Assembly (NCBI RefSeq): GCF_023284065.1
Contig: NZ_JAKIKP010000008.1
Span: 123,323-187,322 of the forward strand
Direction: 5' to 3'
Length of the DNA stretch: 64,000 bases
Origin: Shewanella gaetbuli
GTDB taxonomy: Bacteria > Pseudomonadota > Gammaproteobacteria > Enterobacterales > Shewanellaceae
The translations under genes and the position numbers were made by a program. The notes under the pieces were generated by a model. The model made no database searches. It had not been told where the DNA came from and was given only the letters and a program-made list of their open reading frames with translations. Each line of letters starts with the position of its first letter. Position 1 is the first letter of the stretch. Of the stretch, positions 49,601-57,514 are shown one piece after another.

Positions 49601-50390
49601 AAAACAGCAATTACATCAGCAATGCTTTGAGGCGCAAACATTAATGACACAAGCTCAACAAGCCGTTACTGAGTTTGAAGCCCAAGGGCAAAGGTATTTA
49701 GCGCTGGATATATCTATTGCACAAGCACAGCAATTACAACAAGAGTGCCAGCAACAGTTAACTACCAAGCAGCAAGTACTATGGCAGTTAAACCACGAGC
49801 TTACAGAAGATAGCCATAAGCGAACTAGTCAGCAAGAGTTGGTTAATCAATTACAACTAATGGAACAAGCTCATGATGACTTAAGCTACTTACATGGCTT
49901 AATTGGCTCGCAAAAAGGTGATAAGTTTAGAAAGTTTGCCCAAGGGTTAACTTTAGATCATTTAGTGACTCTAGCTAATCGCCAATTAGAGCGTTTACAA
50001 GGACGTTATTTATTGGAAAGAAAGGATACTGAAGCATTAGAGCTGCAGGTGTTAGATACTTGGCAAGGTGACGCTATTCGCGATACTCGAACCTTATCCG
50101 GTGGTGAAAGCTTTTTAGTGAGTCTAGCGCTGGCTTTGGCACTTTCTGATTTAGTCAGCCATAAAACCAGTATTGACTCGCTGTTTTTAGATGAAGGTTT
50201 TGGCACCTTAGACAGTCAGACATTAGATATTGCCTTAGATGCGCTAGATAACCTTAATGCATCAGGCAAAATGATTGGGGTGATTAGTCATATTGAAGCC
50301 ATGAAAGAAAGAATTGCAGTACAAATAAAAGTCAACAAGATGAATGGGCTAGGGATCAGTAAGTTGCAAAGTCAATTTGCAATTATTTGA
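46689..50390 (+). CDS. sbcC: Exonuclease SbcCD subunit C
   Basis: SbcC is the Rad50-like ATPase partner of SbcD. In 1233 residues the Walker A is GQTGSGKTT (37-45). Two very long Gln-rich coiled coils flank the zinc hook C601-ALC604. The C-terminal head has LSGGESFLVSLALALALSDL and Walker B SLFLDEGFGTLD. The length is close to the usual gammaproteobacterial 1000-1250. It is the second gene of sbcDC. The glutamine content of the coiled coils is extreme, with many QQQ runs, which may make the gene prone to slippage. Confidence 0.97.
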   Translation: MKILSIRLKNINSLQDEWKIDFTQTPFKDNGLFAITGQTGSGKTTLLDAICLALYHRTPRLKVISKSTNELMTRGTSECLAEVEFEVKGKAYRAFWSQRRSRGQVDGNLQDAQVELAEINSGKILASQVKQKIELTEAITGLDFARFTKSMMLSQGDFAAFLNADANDRAELLEELTGTEIYGLISEQVHLQYSQSKQQLELHKARMGSIELLGEQEIKQKQSVIANEQQQSEQLQQQLTQYTDYLSWADKLAQSKQQLQQQQQAYEQANQALEQQQAQLAKLDSSEPAEKIQPVFTALNKLLHQQQALEETHQNQAATKLTLAQNVQQAETVVAQHKQQLNQLKDEHNQLLNIIEQKVQPLDNQLAQVEFKLTEKTQSKQQQLELQQQLEHKLTQLTAELTQSSQVLEQYNQQIAQFPQGKVIHAQIPAWLQQVDNIANNQQQLDVLIKELAQQNQQAQGLSEGHAALQHKQQQAQHNSAELTQQLEQSQQQLTSQLNGVSEPELQQQYQQLVDQQVQRSRLQFLQQSYQDSLGSKQQLTQQQQALTQQLTPLNQSLQQIRLDWKNQNQKVVDLKTILKQEQQIVNLEQERAKLVQGEPCALCGSTEHPLVEQYQSINMSDTEVRLQQSSDQLESLKQQGEQAKLAQNKLENQLQVNSQQHQVVDEQIAKLTQEFAQIAQQIQLNLVIESNELADYVTQQADTQSRLSSQLTQYRQLTQTHQQLTTQQQQSVTLAEQLQHELSLAEQQLQGLHTSISANTEKQQQLTQGIRQLSEALIDSIKKTDVQLPEVDEQSLHSDLSIWLTQLKTQIDDWYQANELQQQVSQQISQLTVQNTSLTEQLQAAAAQLHTLDTQQQQLQQELTKLIEQRRALFADKDCAIEKQTSQQRLEQQQQQTEQHADSLTAQQHQLATISAQSEASQQQLTQLNAEINETKQTFESLLSASPFESQQQFEQAILSAELKTELQNLKQQLHQQCFEAQTLMTQAQQAVTEFEAQGQRYLALDISIAQAQQLQQECQQQLTTKQQVLWQLNHELTEDSHKRTSQQELVNQLQLMEQAHDDLSYLHGLIGSQKGDKFRKFAQGLTLDHLVTLANRQLERLQGRYLLERKDTEALELQVLDTWQGDAIRDTRTLSGGESFLVSLALALALSDLVSHKTSIDSLFLDEGFGTLDSQTLDIALDALDNLNASGKMIGVISHIEAMKERIAVQIKVNKMNGLGISKLQSQFAII

Positions 50391-50678
50391 CACATTTTAA
50401 AAGTTGAAATTACTCAAGTCTGCACTGCTATTGATGTGTAGCGCAAACTTTAATGAAAAACTGATCATAATTTATTTGTAAAGCGTCGATAATTTGGTAT
50501 AAATGAGCCCGTATTAAGCATATATAGTATAAATTTGTATCATTTGATACGTATTGAGTTGCTAAACGACTTCCCTACATTAAGTCTTTTTACATCGTTT
50601 TAGCACTCTTTTGATAATTTGCTGAAAATGAGAAAAAACAATACAGGCAAATAACATTTTACCTAGGCGGAACGACGA

Positions 50679-51971
50679 TTGTTAACAAGTAAATTATCTG
50701 GCTTTCAAAAGCCAATGGCGCGGTTGAGTAACCTGCCTAATTTTCATAAAAAAGTATTAATGGCGAGCACATTGCTCGTCGGAGCCGCTTTACTTTGGCC
50801 AACTCCGCAAGAGTTCTCAGTACAACGTATTCCAGTAGCATTAGATTTAGAGACATTGATACCCGATCTAAATGATTCAGTGCCACAAGCTGACATTTAT
50901 GAAGAACCCGCTCCTATTCTTAATCATGTTATTCAAGAGGGCGATACCTTAAGTAAGCTGTTTGAAATGGCAGGTATTGACCAGAAAACCATGTATAAAG
51001 TGCTTGAGGCTGATTTAGAGGTTTTAGCGTTAGATACTTTATTACCCGGTAACACTATTCAATTTTGGGATGATGAAGCCGGCAATTTAGCCAAAATGGA
51101 GTTGTATTTTAATCCTGCTCATCAAGTAGTGTTTACTCGCTTTGATGATGGGACATTTGGGGTTGAAGACATCAACATTGAAGGTATTTGGCAAAATCGT
51201 ATTATCGGTGGAGAAATTAATGGCTCTTTTTACTTGTCAGCTAAGGCGGCGGGTTTGAGTGCTGCTGAAATTGCCAAAGTTGAAAACTTACTCAAAACCA
51301 AACTTAATTTTGCCCGAGAGTTGAGAGCGGGAGATACCTTTTCTGTTTTGATGAACGATCAGTTTATTGAAGGAGTATCAACGGGCAATACCAATGTTGA
51401 AGGGGTTGAAATTCACACCGGGCGACGTAACATCAGTGCGTTCCAGTTTAGTGATGGCAACTACTATGATGAAAAAGGCCAAAGTTTAGCGCCTGCTTTC
51501 CAGCGTATTCCACTGAATAAAAACTACCGTTTAAGCTCAAGGTTTAACCCTAAACGCAAACATCCTATTACCGGTCGTGTACGTCCACATAATGGTGCCG
51601 ATTTCGCCACGCCAGTGGGTACGCCAGTCGTCGCCCCAGGTGACGGTGTTGTAACCTTAGTTGCAAACCATGCATTTGCCGGTAAGTACGTGGTTATTGA
51701 GCACGACAATAAGGTAAAAACTCGCTACTTACACCTATCAAGATTCAAAGTACGTAAAGGGCAGCGGGTTAAACGCGGACAATTAATTGCTTTATCGGGT
51801 AATACTGGTGCTTCAACAGGGCCACATTTACATTATGAATTTCATGTAAATGGTCGTCCAATTGACCCAATGAAAGCCAATATTACAGAAGCGAAAACCT
51901 TACCGAAACAGAAGTTATCGGAATTCCAATCGATTGTTCGCAGCCGTAAAATGATGATGGAGTTAGGGTAA
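50679..51971 (+). CDS. mepM: M23 peptidoglycan endopeptidase, MepM-like
   Basis: A 430-residue cell-envelope hydrolase that cuts cross-links during wall growth. An N-terminal membrane anchor (about 28-46), an OapA/LysM-like region (about 85-140, HVIQEGDTLSKLFEMAGI), a middle domain and a C-terminal M23 domain (about 300-400) follow the E. coli MepM order. The zinc ligands are in PHNGADF (HxxxD) and HLHYEFH. The start is a TTG with AGGCGG 8 bp upstream. The 3' two-fifths of this gene is duplicated at 55448-56120. This copy is the intact one. Confidence 0.92.
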   Translation: MLTSKLSGFQKPMARLSNLPNFHKKVLMASTLLVGAALLWPTPQEFSVQRIPVALDLETLIPDLNDSVPQADIYEEPAPILNHVIQEGDTLSKLFEMAGIDQKTMYKVLEADLEVLALDTLLPGNTIQFWDDEAGNLAKMELYFNPAHQVVFTRFDDGTFGVEDINIEGIWQNRIIGGEINGSFYLSAKAAGLSAAEIAKVENLLKTKLNFARELRAGDTFSVLMNDQFIEGVSTGNTNVEGVEIHTGRRNISAFQFSDGNYYDEKGQSLAPAFQRIPLNKNYRLSSRFNPKRKHPITGRVRPHNGADFATPVGTPVVAPGDGVVTLVANHAFAGKYVVIEHDNKVKTRYLHLSRFKVRKGQRVKRGQLIALSGNTGASTGPHLHYEFHVNGRPIDPMKANITEAKTLPKQKLSEFQSIVRSRKMMMELG

Positions 51972-52016
51972 GTTGCCTTCCTTAACAGCTATGCTCGAAA
52001 GGTTTATTTAACGCAA

Positions 52017-52165
52017 TCCAAAGCAGGTTCCGGCTCAAAATCATTACCGGAATGACGTTAGTTGCAGCCTTGCCGGTATGGCGTTAGTTACCGCTTTGCC
52101 GGTATGACAATGGAACCGCCCCCCAGCACCGTCATCCTCGAGATCTTTTATCGAGGATCTGCTTT
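52017..52165. repeat. REP-like modules after mepM (short array)
   Basis: This stretch has one module of the GGTTCCGGCTCAAAATCATT / ACCGGAATGAC type, two degenerate GCCGGTATG half-units, and one GTCATCCTCGAGATC / TATCGAGGATCTGC palindrome at about 52131-52163. It is the unexpanded counterpart of the array at 56165-56765. Confidence 0.85.
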
Positions 52166-52226
52166 ATGATTTAAGCACCTTAGCCCAAAAAACTGTCTAG
52201 GTCATAAACAATTGATAAAAATCACT

Positions 52227-52310
52227 TTAATATGGCGACGATCCAACTTCTTCTGCCACAAACCATACTCTTATATCAAACTCTAACTAATGATAATCGG
52301 CCAGCATAAA
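52227..52310 (-). pseudogene. 3' fragment of a YgjP-type metallopeptidase gene
   Basis: Read on the minus strand this encodes DYH-stop-LEFDIRVWFVAEEV and SSPY, the last 24 codons of the intact gene at 56827-57453 with a CAG to TAG nonsense change and three substitutions. Everything upstream of it is replaced by unrelated DNA. It is a relic of the duplication around the insertion. Confidence 0.85.
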
Positions 52311-52481
52311 ACGATTCTAGCCGAAGCCTTCGGGCAGCCTTTGTGGTTTATTTCTACTACGTTATCGGTTTTTTATGTAGGCCAGATACATGTCAAAATC
52401 TCTATCTTGTATAAATTTACCACAAAGGGCGGCAAAACAAGCTTCAAAACTCAACAGACCCTAGTGACTGGTTACATTTAC
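52311..52481. other. Left end of the inserted segment, non-coding
   Basis: These 171 bp have no match to the duplicated arms. CCTTTGTGGT (52338-52347) and ACCACAAAGG (52419-52428) form a 10-bp inverted repeat. I see no gene, transposon end or attachment site that I can name. Confidence 0.4.
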
Positions 52482-53555
52482 TCAGTTTAATTGATTGTTC
52501 AGGTTAGCTAAGTATTGAGTTACACAATAACTATTACCAAAAACATTATCAGTAGTAATATCTAACTTACTTAAAAGTTTTATTTCATTGCTAGACAGTT
52601 GTTTTCTTATCGCTAAGTTCTTTGCGTATTCATTTTTTACAGCTTTTGATACATCCGGTATATTTATACCACGCTCCTGACGCTCAATATCAACCCAAGA
52701 AGCAAGCTCCTGATAGCTACTTTTGATCTTATCTTCCATGAGAGGTAATAAAAGTTCCATAGGTAGGTTAGATTTTAGCGGCTCTCGCGAAACATTAGAA
52801 ATAAAAGGCCCAACCCCTCCAAAGTTATAGTTCTGCGCCCCCCAGTAAACGTACTTCACTGCCTCTACAATGTGATCAAGAGTCTCTTGATTTACTTCGC
52901 CTGCTTTGCGATAACTAGTCTTAGCAGAAGATATAGAACTAAGAACTAGCTGCTCTAGAGCATAATGAGAAGCCCCTATAATTAAAAGTTCCTTGGCTAT
53001 CTCGTCTTTAGTTTTATTATCCGCAAAAGGGTTCTGTACATAAGCAACCATCGCCCACTTATCACCGTTAACAGCCAATTCTCTCAACTCTTCTAACGGT
53101 AGCTCTTCGTAGGATATAATCAGGTTATTATTGGGGTAACCTACTTCCTCTGCATAAGATGAATTAGGGCTTTTAATTCTAGCTTTACCTTGAAAAACAT
53201 TCCAATCATTCACTTGATCATTAGCATATCTCAAGTCTTCTTCATTTAATTCTATATCTGCAATGCACCAATCATCAGAATATTTCTTTAGTTGAGACAC
53301 ATCTTTTACTTGTACTTGCAGATTCGCTGGTTTGGGTGTCGAAATCTGTTCACTTTCACCCTCGGTCGAATTTGTAGATATTTTATCCGTCGTCAAACTT
53401 TTTTTGACATTAATGCCTTCGCCTAAATAAGGTTTACTGCTATCTACCGAATGTTCTGCATCAGAATATGACAATCGGTTTTGACTGAAATAGGTGTAGC
53501 AAACCAAACAGAGTACCCCCCCACCTAAAATCACCTTTTTATTAAAATATCTCAT
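52482..53555 (-). CDS. Unknown membrane-anchored periplasmic protein (insertion cargo)
   Basis: I do not recognise this 357-residue protein. A short basic start and one hydrophobic helix (about 8-24, VILGGGVLCLVCYTYFS) suggest a membrane anchor with the rest in the periplasm. A Ser/Thr/Lys-rich linker (about 30-85) and a helical domain (about 90-357) follow. Repeated helix pairs such as LPLEELRELAVNGDKWAMVAYVQNPF recall Sel1/TPR-like repeats. Two cysteines (in DDWCIADIEL and NSYCVTQYL) could pair. It sits inside the inserted segment and starts 20 bp after a truncated Cys-rich gene in the same direction, so the two were probably an operon. Confidence 0.72.
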   Translation of the reverse strand: MRYFNKKVILGGGVLCLVCYTYFSQNRLSYSDAEHSVDSSKPYLGEGINVKKSLTTDKISTNSTEGESEQISTPKPANLQVQVKDVSQLKKYSDDWCIADIELNEEDLRYANDQVNDWNVFQGKARIKSPNSSYAEEVGYPNNNLIISYEELPLEELRELAVNGDKWAMVAYVQNPFADNKTKDEIAKELLIIGASHYALEQLVLSSISSAKTSYRKAGEVNQETLDHIVEAVKYVYWGAQNYNFGGVGPFISNVSREPLKSNLPMELLLPLMEDKIKSSYQELASWVDIERQERGINIPDVSKAVKNEYAKNLAIRKQLSSNEIKLLSKLDITTDNVFGNSYCVTQYLANLNNQLN

Positions 53556-53575
53556 AAATTACCTATAAAAATACA

Positions 53576-53843
53576 TTAAGGGCAAGATGTTGTCTGAGTA
53601 GCCTTACCAACTGCACAAACATCTATTTGATTATTCCTTCTAGATTCAGCGATGTCTTTACATTGATTATATTGGTCGATAGAAATAGTCCCATTAAAGA
53701 CAGGTGTACCACCATTCATTGAAACACTGCCTTCCCCACTACAGGTCGTAGATAAGAATGTCGAATAGTCACTACTAGCTTGTGCCTTACAAGTTGTATA
53801 CCGAACTTCAACATTTTCTAGACAAATTTGACGAGATGTGTTC
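53576..53843 (-). pseudogene. C-terminal remnant of a Cys-rich protein, cut by the IS
   Basis: The minus-strand frame is open for 88 codons from the IS border to a TAA at 53576-53578. It encodes NTSRQICLENVEVRYTTCKA, then segments with CSGEGSVSMNGG, QYNQCKDIAE and DVCAVG, ending TTSCP. Six cysteines and many small polar residues suggest a secreted, disulfide-bonded protein. The 5' part is missing, and no matching continuation is visible on the far side of the IS. It is 20 bp upstream of the membrane-anchored unknown gene. Confidence 0.7.
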
Positions 53844-53855
53844 TGCGCAACTAAA

Positions 53856-54662
53856 TCAGGACACTTTTCTTAAGGAACTTTGCTCATAGTCTACTGGCGA
53901 CAGATCACCATTAGCTGTATGAAGTCGTTCTAAGTTGTAATAGCGCATATACGCCGTCACATCATTTCTCATATGCTCACGATTTGGTTGTGGGACTTTC
54001 AACAACCAATCATGTTTTAAGCTGCCGAAGAATCTTTCTACAACAGCGTTATCCCAACACGCACCAACGTCCCCCATACTCGCCCTAATCCCATATTTGG
54101 CTAACAGTTTTCGATAATGCTTACTGGTATATTGTGAGCCTCTATCGCTGTGAAATACTAAGCCTTTTGGTGGCTGGCGTAAGTTATAAGCTTTCATCAT
54201 CGATTTACTTTCCAAGTCAGCAGTCATCCGTTTATCAATATGCCAGCCAACAATACGACGTGAGTATAAATCCATAACGATAGCTAGATACACCCAACCT
54301 TCGCCAGTTCTGAGGTACGTCACATCACCAGCCCATACCTGATTTGGAGCCACAGGATTAAAGTTCTGATTCAACAGGTTATCAGCAACGGCATCACTGT
54401 GCTTACGTTTGGTTGTTACCTTGTAAGCTACTCGTTGAGTAACAACTAAACCAAGTGTTGCCATTAACTTTTGCACGCCATAATCACTGACGTTAAAGCC
54501 CTCTCTGCGTAACTTCTTTCCAAGTTCCCGATAGCCCAAGCTATTTCTACTTCTCTCGAAGAAACGCTTTGCCAGTCGGTATAAATTCAGTTGCTTTACT
54601 GTGATTATTTTAGCTGGCCGTTTGAGCCAAGCGTAATAAGCACTGCGACTTACTTTCATCAC
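53856..54662 (-). CDS. IS3-family transposase OrfB (DDE domain)
   Basis: A 268-residue transposase subunit. An HTH_21-like N-terminal domain (NSLGYRELGKKLRREGFNVS) is followed by an rve core with D in VWAGDVTYL, D in VFHSDRGSQYT and E in WDNAVVERFFGSLK, the complete DDE triad. It ends within the left inverted repeat. In this family OrfB is normally made as an OrfAB fusion by -1 frameshifting. Here orfA upstream is broken, so fusion production is doubtful. Confidence 0.92.
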   Translation of the reverse strand: MMKVSRSAYYAWLKRPAKIITVKQLNLYRLAKRFFERSRNSLGYRELGKKLRREGFNVSDYGVQKLMATLGLVVTQRVAYKVTTKRKHSDAVADNLLNQNFNPVAPNQVWAGDVTYLRTGEGWVYLAIVMDLYSRRIVGWHIDKRMTADLESKSMMKAYNLRQPPKGLVFHSDRGSQYTSKHYRKLLAKYGIRASMGDVGACWDNAVVERFFGSLKHDWLLKVPQPNREHMRNDVTAYMRYYNLERLHTANGDLSPVDYEQSSLRKVS

Positions 54663-54718
54663 TTTACAGAGCTTAACTACGGGAAATACCGAAGATAACT
54701 GCTTAATCGTTTTAAACG

Positions 54719-55005
54719 TTACTTGGTTTCCTTGAGCAGGAGGGCGCTGGCCTTTTTTAGTATCTCTTTTTCCATCCTTAGCTCTTTGTTTTCCTTTCGT
54801 AGCCTTAACAGCTCAGCTCGTTCATCCGCATTTAAACTGGCTCCATCTTGCTCTGCTTCAAATTTAGTTTCCAGTTATAAAGTAACTTATCTGTGATACC
54901 TAAAGACGCTGCTGCCTTTGGTACGCTATAACCTTGCTCGGTTACCAATGCTACGGCTTCTTGTTTAAATTCTGCCGTGTAACTTCTATTTGTTCGTTTT
55001 GTCAT
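54719..55005 (-). pseudogene. IS3-family orfA with a frameshift
   Basis: From ATG 55005 the frame reads MTKRTNRSYTAEFKQEAVAL with an HTH_8-type helix-turn-helix. Near 54867-54871 it leaves frame (NWK then LNLKQSKMEPV-stop). The downstream frame resumes FEAEQDGASLNADE and continues through LRKENKELRMEKEILKKAS to a stop at 54719-54721. A single missing A in the TGGAAACT run explains both. The 287-bp span is one short of a multiple of three. The IS is therefore probably not autonomous. Confidence 0.85.
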
Positions 55006-55064
55006 TTAACACCTCAATAATTGGATTATATTCCATTATTAAAGTGTCCTGTTTAATTAAAGCA

Positions 55065-55447
55065 GATCAATTTATATAGGTTTTCAAAATAATTCCTTTG
55101 TATTTTGTCGATTAGGTTTTGTACAGCCAAAATAAAGGAAGGAGGGTTTTACCAAAGGAATAATCAAAGGATATAACTTTATATTTTTCTGATAGAGTCC
55201 TTTCTACAACAGAGCCAATTTCCTTATTTGCACTATATGGTTAACTTTATAAGCATGGTTTGTCAACCCTTAAAGGGTTTTATTACAAGTGGCTGTCACG
55301 GCATGATCATTATAAATTCAACTAACCAGAGAATTAACGGTTATATCAAGTAATAAAAGCTATCTTGGTTACATAAATATGAGTGTGGACTTTTCTGGAA
55401 CACTTTAATTCAATTACAGACCATCACATTGAGCGATGCAAGCAACA
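55065..55447. other. Right end of the inserted segment, no gene seen
   Basis: This is 383 bp of AT-rich DNA between the IS and the truncated mepM copy. No reading frame of note is present. On the minus strand AAAGGA sits ahead of a TTG AAA ACC start close to the IS border, which might be the original start of the Cys-rich gene, but it stops after six codons. TTGACA occurs on the same strand near 55270 without a clear -10. Confidence 0.4.
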
Positions 55448-56120
55448 CAAACTTAATTTTGCTCGAGAACTCAGAGCTGGCGATACCTTTTCAGTTTTGA
55501 TGAACGATCAGTTTATTGAAGGAGTATCAACGGGCAATACCAATGTTGAAGGGGTTGAAATTCACACCGGGCGACGTAACATCAGTGCGTTCCAGTTTAG
55601 TGATGGCAACTACTATGATGAAAAAGGCCAAAGTTTAGCGCCTGCTTTTCAGCGTATTCTGCTTAAGAAAAACTACCGTTTAAGCTCAAGGTTTAACCCT
55701 AAACGCAAACATCCAATCACCGGACGTGTACGTCCACATAATGGTGCTGATTTTGCTACACCTGTGGGTACGGCAGTCGTCGCCCCAGGTGACGGTGTTG
55801 TTACCTTAGTCGCAAACCATGCATTTGCGGGCAAGTACGTGGTTATTGAGCACGACAATAAAGTAAAAACACGCTACTTACACTTATCAAAGTTCAAAGT
55901 TCGAAAAGGCCAGCGAGTTAAGCGCGGCCAATTAATTGCTTTATCGGGTAATACTGGTGCTTCAACAGGGCCGCATTTACATTACGAATTTCATGTAAAT
56001 GGTCGTCCAATTGACCCAATGAAAGCCAATATTACAGAAGCGAAAACCTTACCGAAACAGAAGTTATCGGAATTCCAATCGATTGTTCGCAGTCGTAAAA
56101 TGATGATGGAGTTAGGATAA
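55448..56120 (+). pseudogene. Truncated second copy of mepM (M23 domain only)
   Basis: The last 223 codons of mepM are repeated here, preceded by 21 unrelated codons back to a GTG at 55383 with no ribosome site. Compared with the intact copy there are only four amino-acid changes (P to L and N to K in QRILLKKNY, P to A in VGTAVV, R to K in HLSKFK) but several clusters of silent changes. The anchor and LysM-like parts are missing, so it is unlikely to be exported. The M23 zinc ligands remain. Confidence 0.9.
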
Positions 56121-56164
56121 GTTGCCTTCCATAACAGCTATGCTCGAAAGGTTTATTTAGGCAA

Positions 56165-56765
56165 TCCAAAGCAGGTTCCGGCTCAAAAGCGTTGCCGGAA
56201 TGACGTTAGTTGCAGCCTTGACAGAATGACCATAACTCTCGTCATCCTCGAGATCTTTTATCGAGGATCTGCTTTTAGATGAAATAAATAATACAGATTC
56301 CGGCTCAAAGGCATTGCCGGAATGACGTTAGTTACCGCCTTATCGGAATGACGGTGATTACAGCCTTGTCGGAATGACCATAACTCTCGTCATCCTCGAG
56401 ATCTTTTATCGAGGTTCTGCTTTTAGCTGAAATAAACAATACAGATTCCGGCTCAAAGGCATTGCCGGAATGACGTTAGTTACCGCCTTACCGGAATGAC
56501 GGTGATTACAGCCTTGACGGAATGACCAGAACTCTCGTCATCCTCGAGATCTTTCATCGAGGATCTGCTTTTAGATGAAATAAATAATACAGATTCCGGC
56601 TCAAAGGCATTGCCGGAATGACGTTAGTTACCGCCTTATCGGAATGACAATGATTATAGCCTTGTTGAAATGACGTTGGTTACATCCTTACCGGAATGAC
56701 AATGGAACCGTCCCCTGAGCTACCCCAGCACCGTCATCCTCGAGATCTTTTATCGAGGATCTGCT
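56165..56765. repeat. Expanded tandem array of REP-like modules (148-bp unit)
   Basis: GTCATCCTCGAGATC starts at 56241, 56389, 56537 and 56733. The first three intervals define an exact 148-bp unit that contains one CCTCGA/TCGAGG palindrome and one GATTCCGGCTCAAAGGCATT / GCCGGAATGAC palindrome plus degenerate half-units. The last spacing is 196 bp. The corresponding stretch in the left duplication copy has a single unit, so expansion happened after or independently of the duplication. Confidence 0.92.
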
Positions 56766-56826
56766 TTATGACTTAAGCACCTTAGCCAAAGCCAGCCTAG
56801 GTTATAAGTAATTGATAAAAATCATT

Positions 56827-57453
56827 TTAATAAGGCGATAATCCCACTTCTTCTGCCACTAACCACACTCTCATATCAAATTCCAACTGATGATAATCGG
56901 CCAGCATAAACGTACATAGCTGGTAAAAGGCTTTGTTATGCTCTTTTTCGCGTAAATGCGCCAATTCATGAACCACTACCATTTGTAATAATGCTAAAGG
57001 AATATGTTTTAATCTTGATGAAATGCGGATTTCGTTTTTGGCTTTAACTTTATGACCTTGGCGACGATTTGCATAAGTATGTAGCCCTAATGCGTGGTGG
57101 CTTAGATTAATTTTGTCGTCAAAAATAACTTTCGATAATGGGTCAGATTGACGCATATAGTTATGTTTATAATTCATTGCTAACTCGTACAGTGCTTTAT
57201 CAGTTTTAATATCATGCACTGTGGGATATCGTTGTAAAAAATGCTCGCCAAGTTTTTTGTTATCAACAAGAGTCGCAATTTTATCAATAAGTTCAGCAGG
57301 GTAACCAGTTAAGTACCTTAGTGGACTACGTTGGCTTTGTTGCTTTTGAATGTCTGAGCTGGTGAGTAGCTGGCTTAAGTCAGTTTTAGGTTTTAATGCT
57401 TGGCTTGCCGACTTAGTGGGCATGATAGGTGGGGCTGATAATCTTTTTGGCAT
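56827..57453 (-). CDS. YgjP-like M48 metallopeptidase domain protein (DUF45)
   Basis: A 208-residue cytoplasmic protein of the YgjP/DUF45 group. The zinc motif is VVVHELAHLREKEHNKAFY (HExxH near 165). Upstream are IRISSRLKHIPLALLQ and a polar N-terminal tail. The third zinc ligand is probably the His in EKEHN. The exact substrate is unknown for the family. It heads a minus-strand group with the DUF3010 and helicase genes upstream. A truncated copy of its 3' end lies at 52227-52310. Confidence 0.85.
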   Translation of the reverse strand: MPKRLSAPPIMPTKSASQALKPKTDLSQLLTSSDIQKQQSQRSPLRYLTGYPAELIDKIATLVDNKKLGEHFLQRYPTVHDIKTDKALYELAMNYKHNYMRQSDPLSKVIFDDKINLSHHALGLHTYANRRQGHKVKAKNEIRISSRLKHIPLALLQMVVVHELAHLREKEHNKAFYQLCTFMLADYHQLEFDMRVWLVAEEVGLSPY

Positions 57454-57514
57454 AATAAGATAATGAACGCGCTATCAAACGGTTAACCGTGTTTGATAGC
57501 GCGAATAAAAGGCA

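Larger units (their letters stand above)
51299..52310. repeat. Direct duplication, left copy (mepM 3' end, repeat module, ygjP 3' end)
   Basis: From CAAACTTAATTTTGC at 51299 the sequence matches 55448 onward with patches of silent change and patches of identity. It continues through the mepM stop, the REP-like modules and the last bases of a ygjP gene, and ends at GGCCAGCATAAA near 52310. The right copy spans 55448-56910 and is longer because its repeat array is expanded. In the left copy mepM is whole and ygjP is cut. In the right copy mepM is cut and ygjP is whole. Confidence 0.9.
53844..55064 (-). mobile_element. IS3-family insertion sequence (1221 bp)
   Basis: The ends begin TGC and share the inner sequence CAGGACACTTT in inverted orientation (left 53844-53867, right 55041-55064), with 17 of 24 positions matching. 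The total length, the two overlapping reading frames, a DDE integrase-type transposase and an A6G slippery sequence before the orfA end are typical of the IS3 family. No target duplication is seen at the borders (GTTC on the left, GATC on the right), which suggests a rearrangement after insertion. Confidence 0.87.
55448..56910. repeat. Direct duplication, right copy
   Basis: Counterpart of 51299-52310: the mepM 3' end, an expanded REP-like array and the 3' end of the intact ygjP. The two copies bracket about 3.1 kb of unrelated DNA. Confidence 0.9.

Noticed and set aside
52338..52428. A possible integron attC or transposon end formed by CCTTTGTGGT / ACCACAAAGG
   Set aside because: There is no matching RYYYAAC/GTTRRRY core pair, no integrase gene and no second copy at the other end of the insertion.
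55383..56120. A functional second M23 peptidase
   Set aside because: It lacks the membrane anchor or signal and the LysM-like region, its 5' codons are unrelated to mepM, and there is no ribosome site before the GTG. It is best read as a duplication relic.
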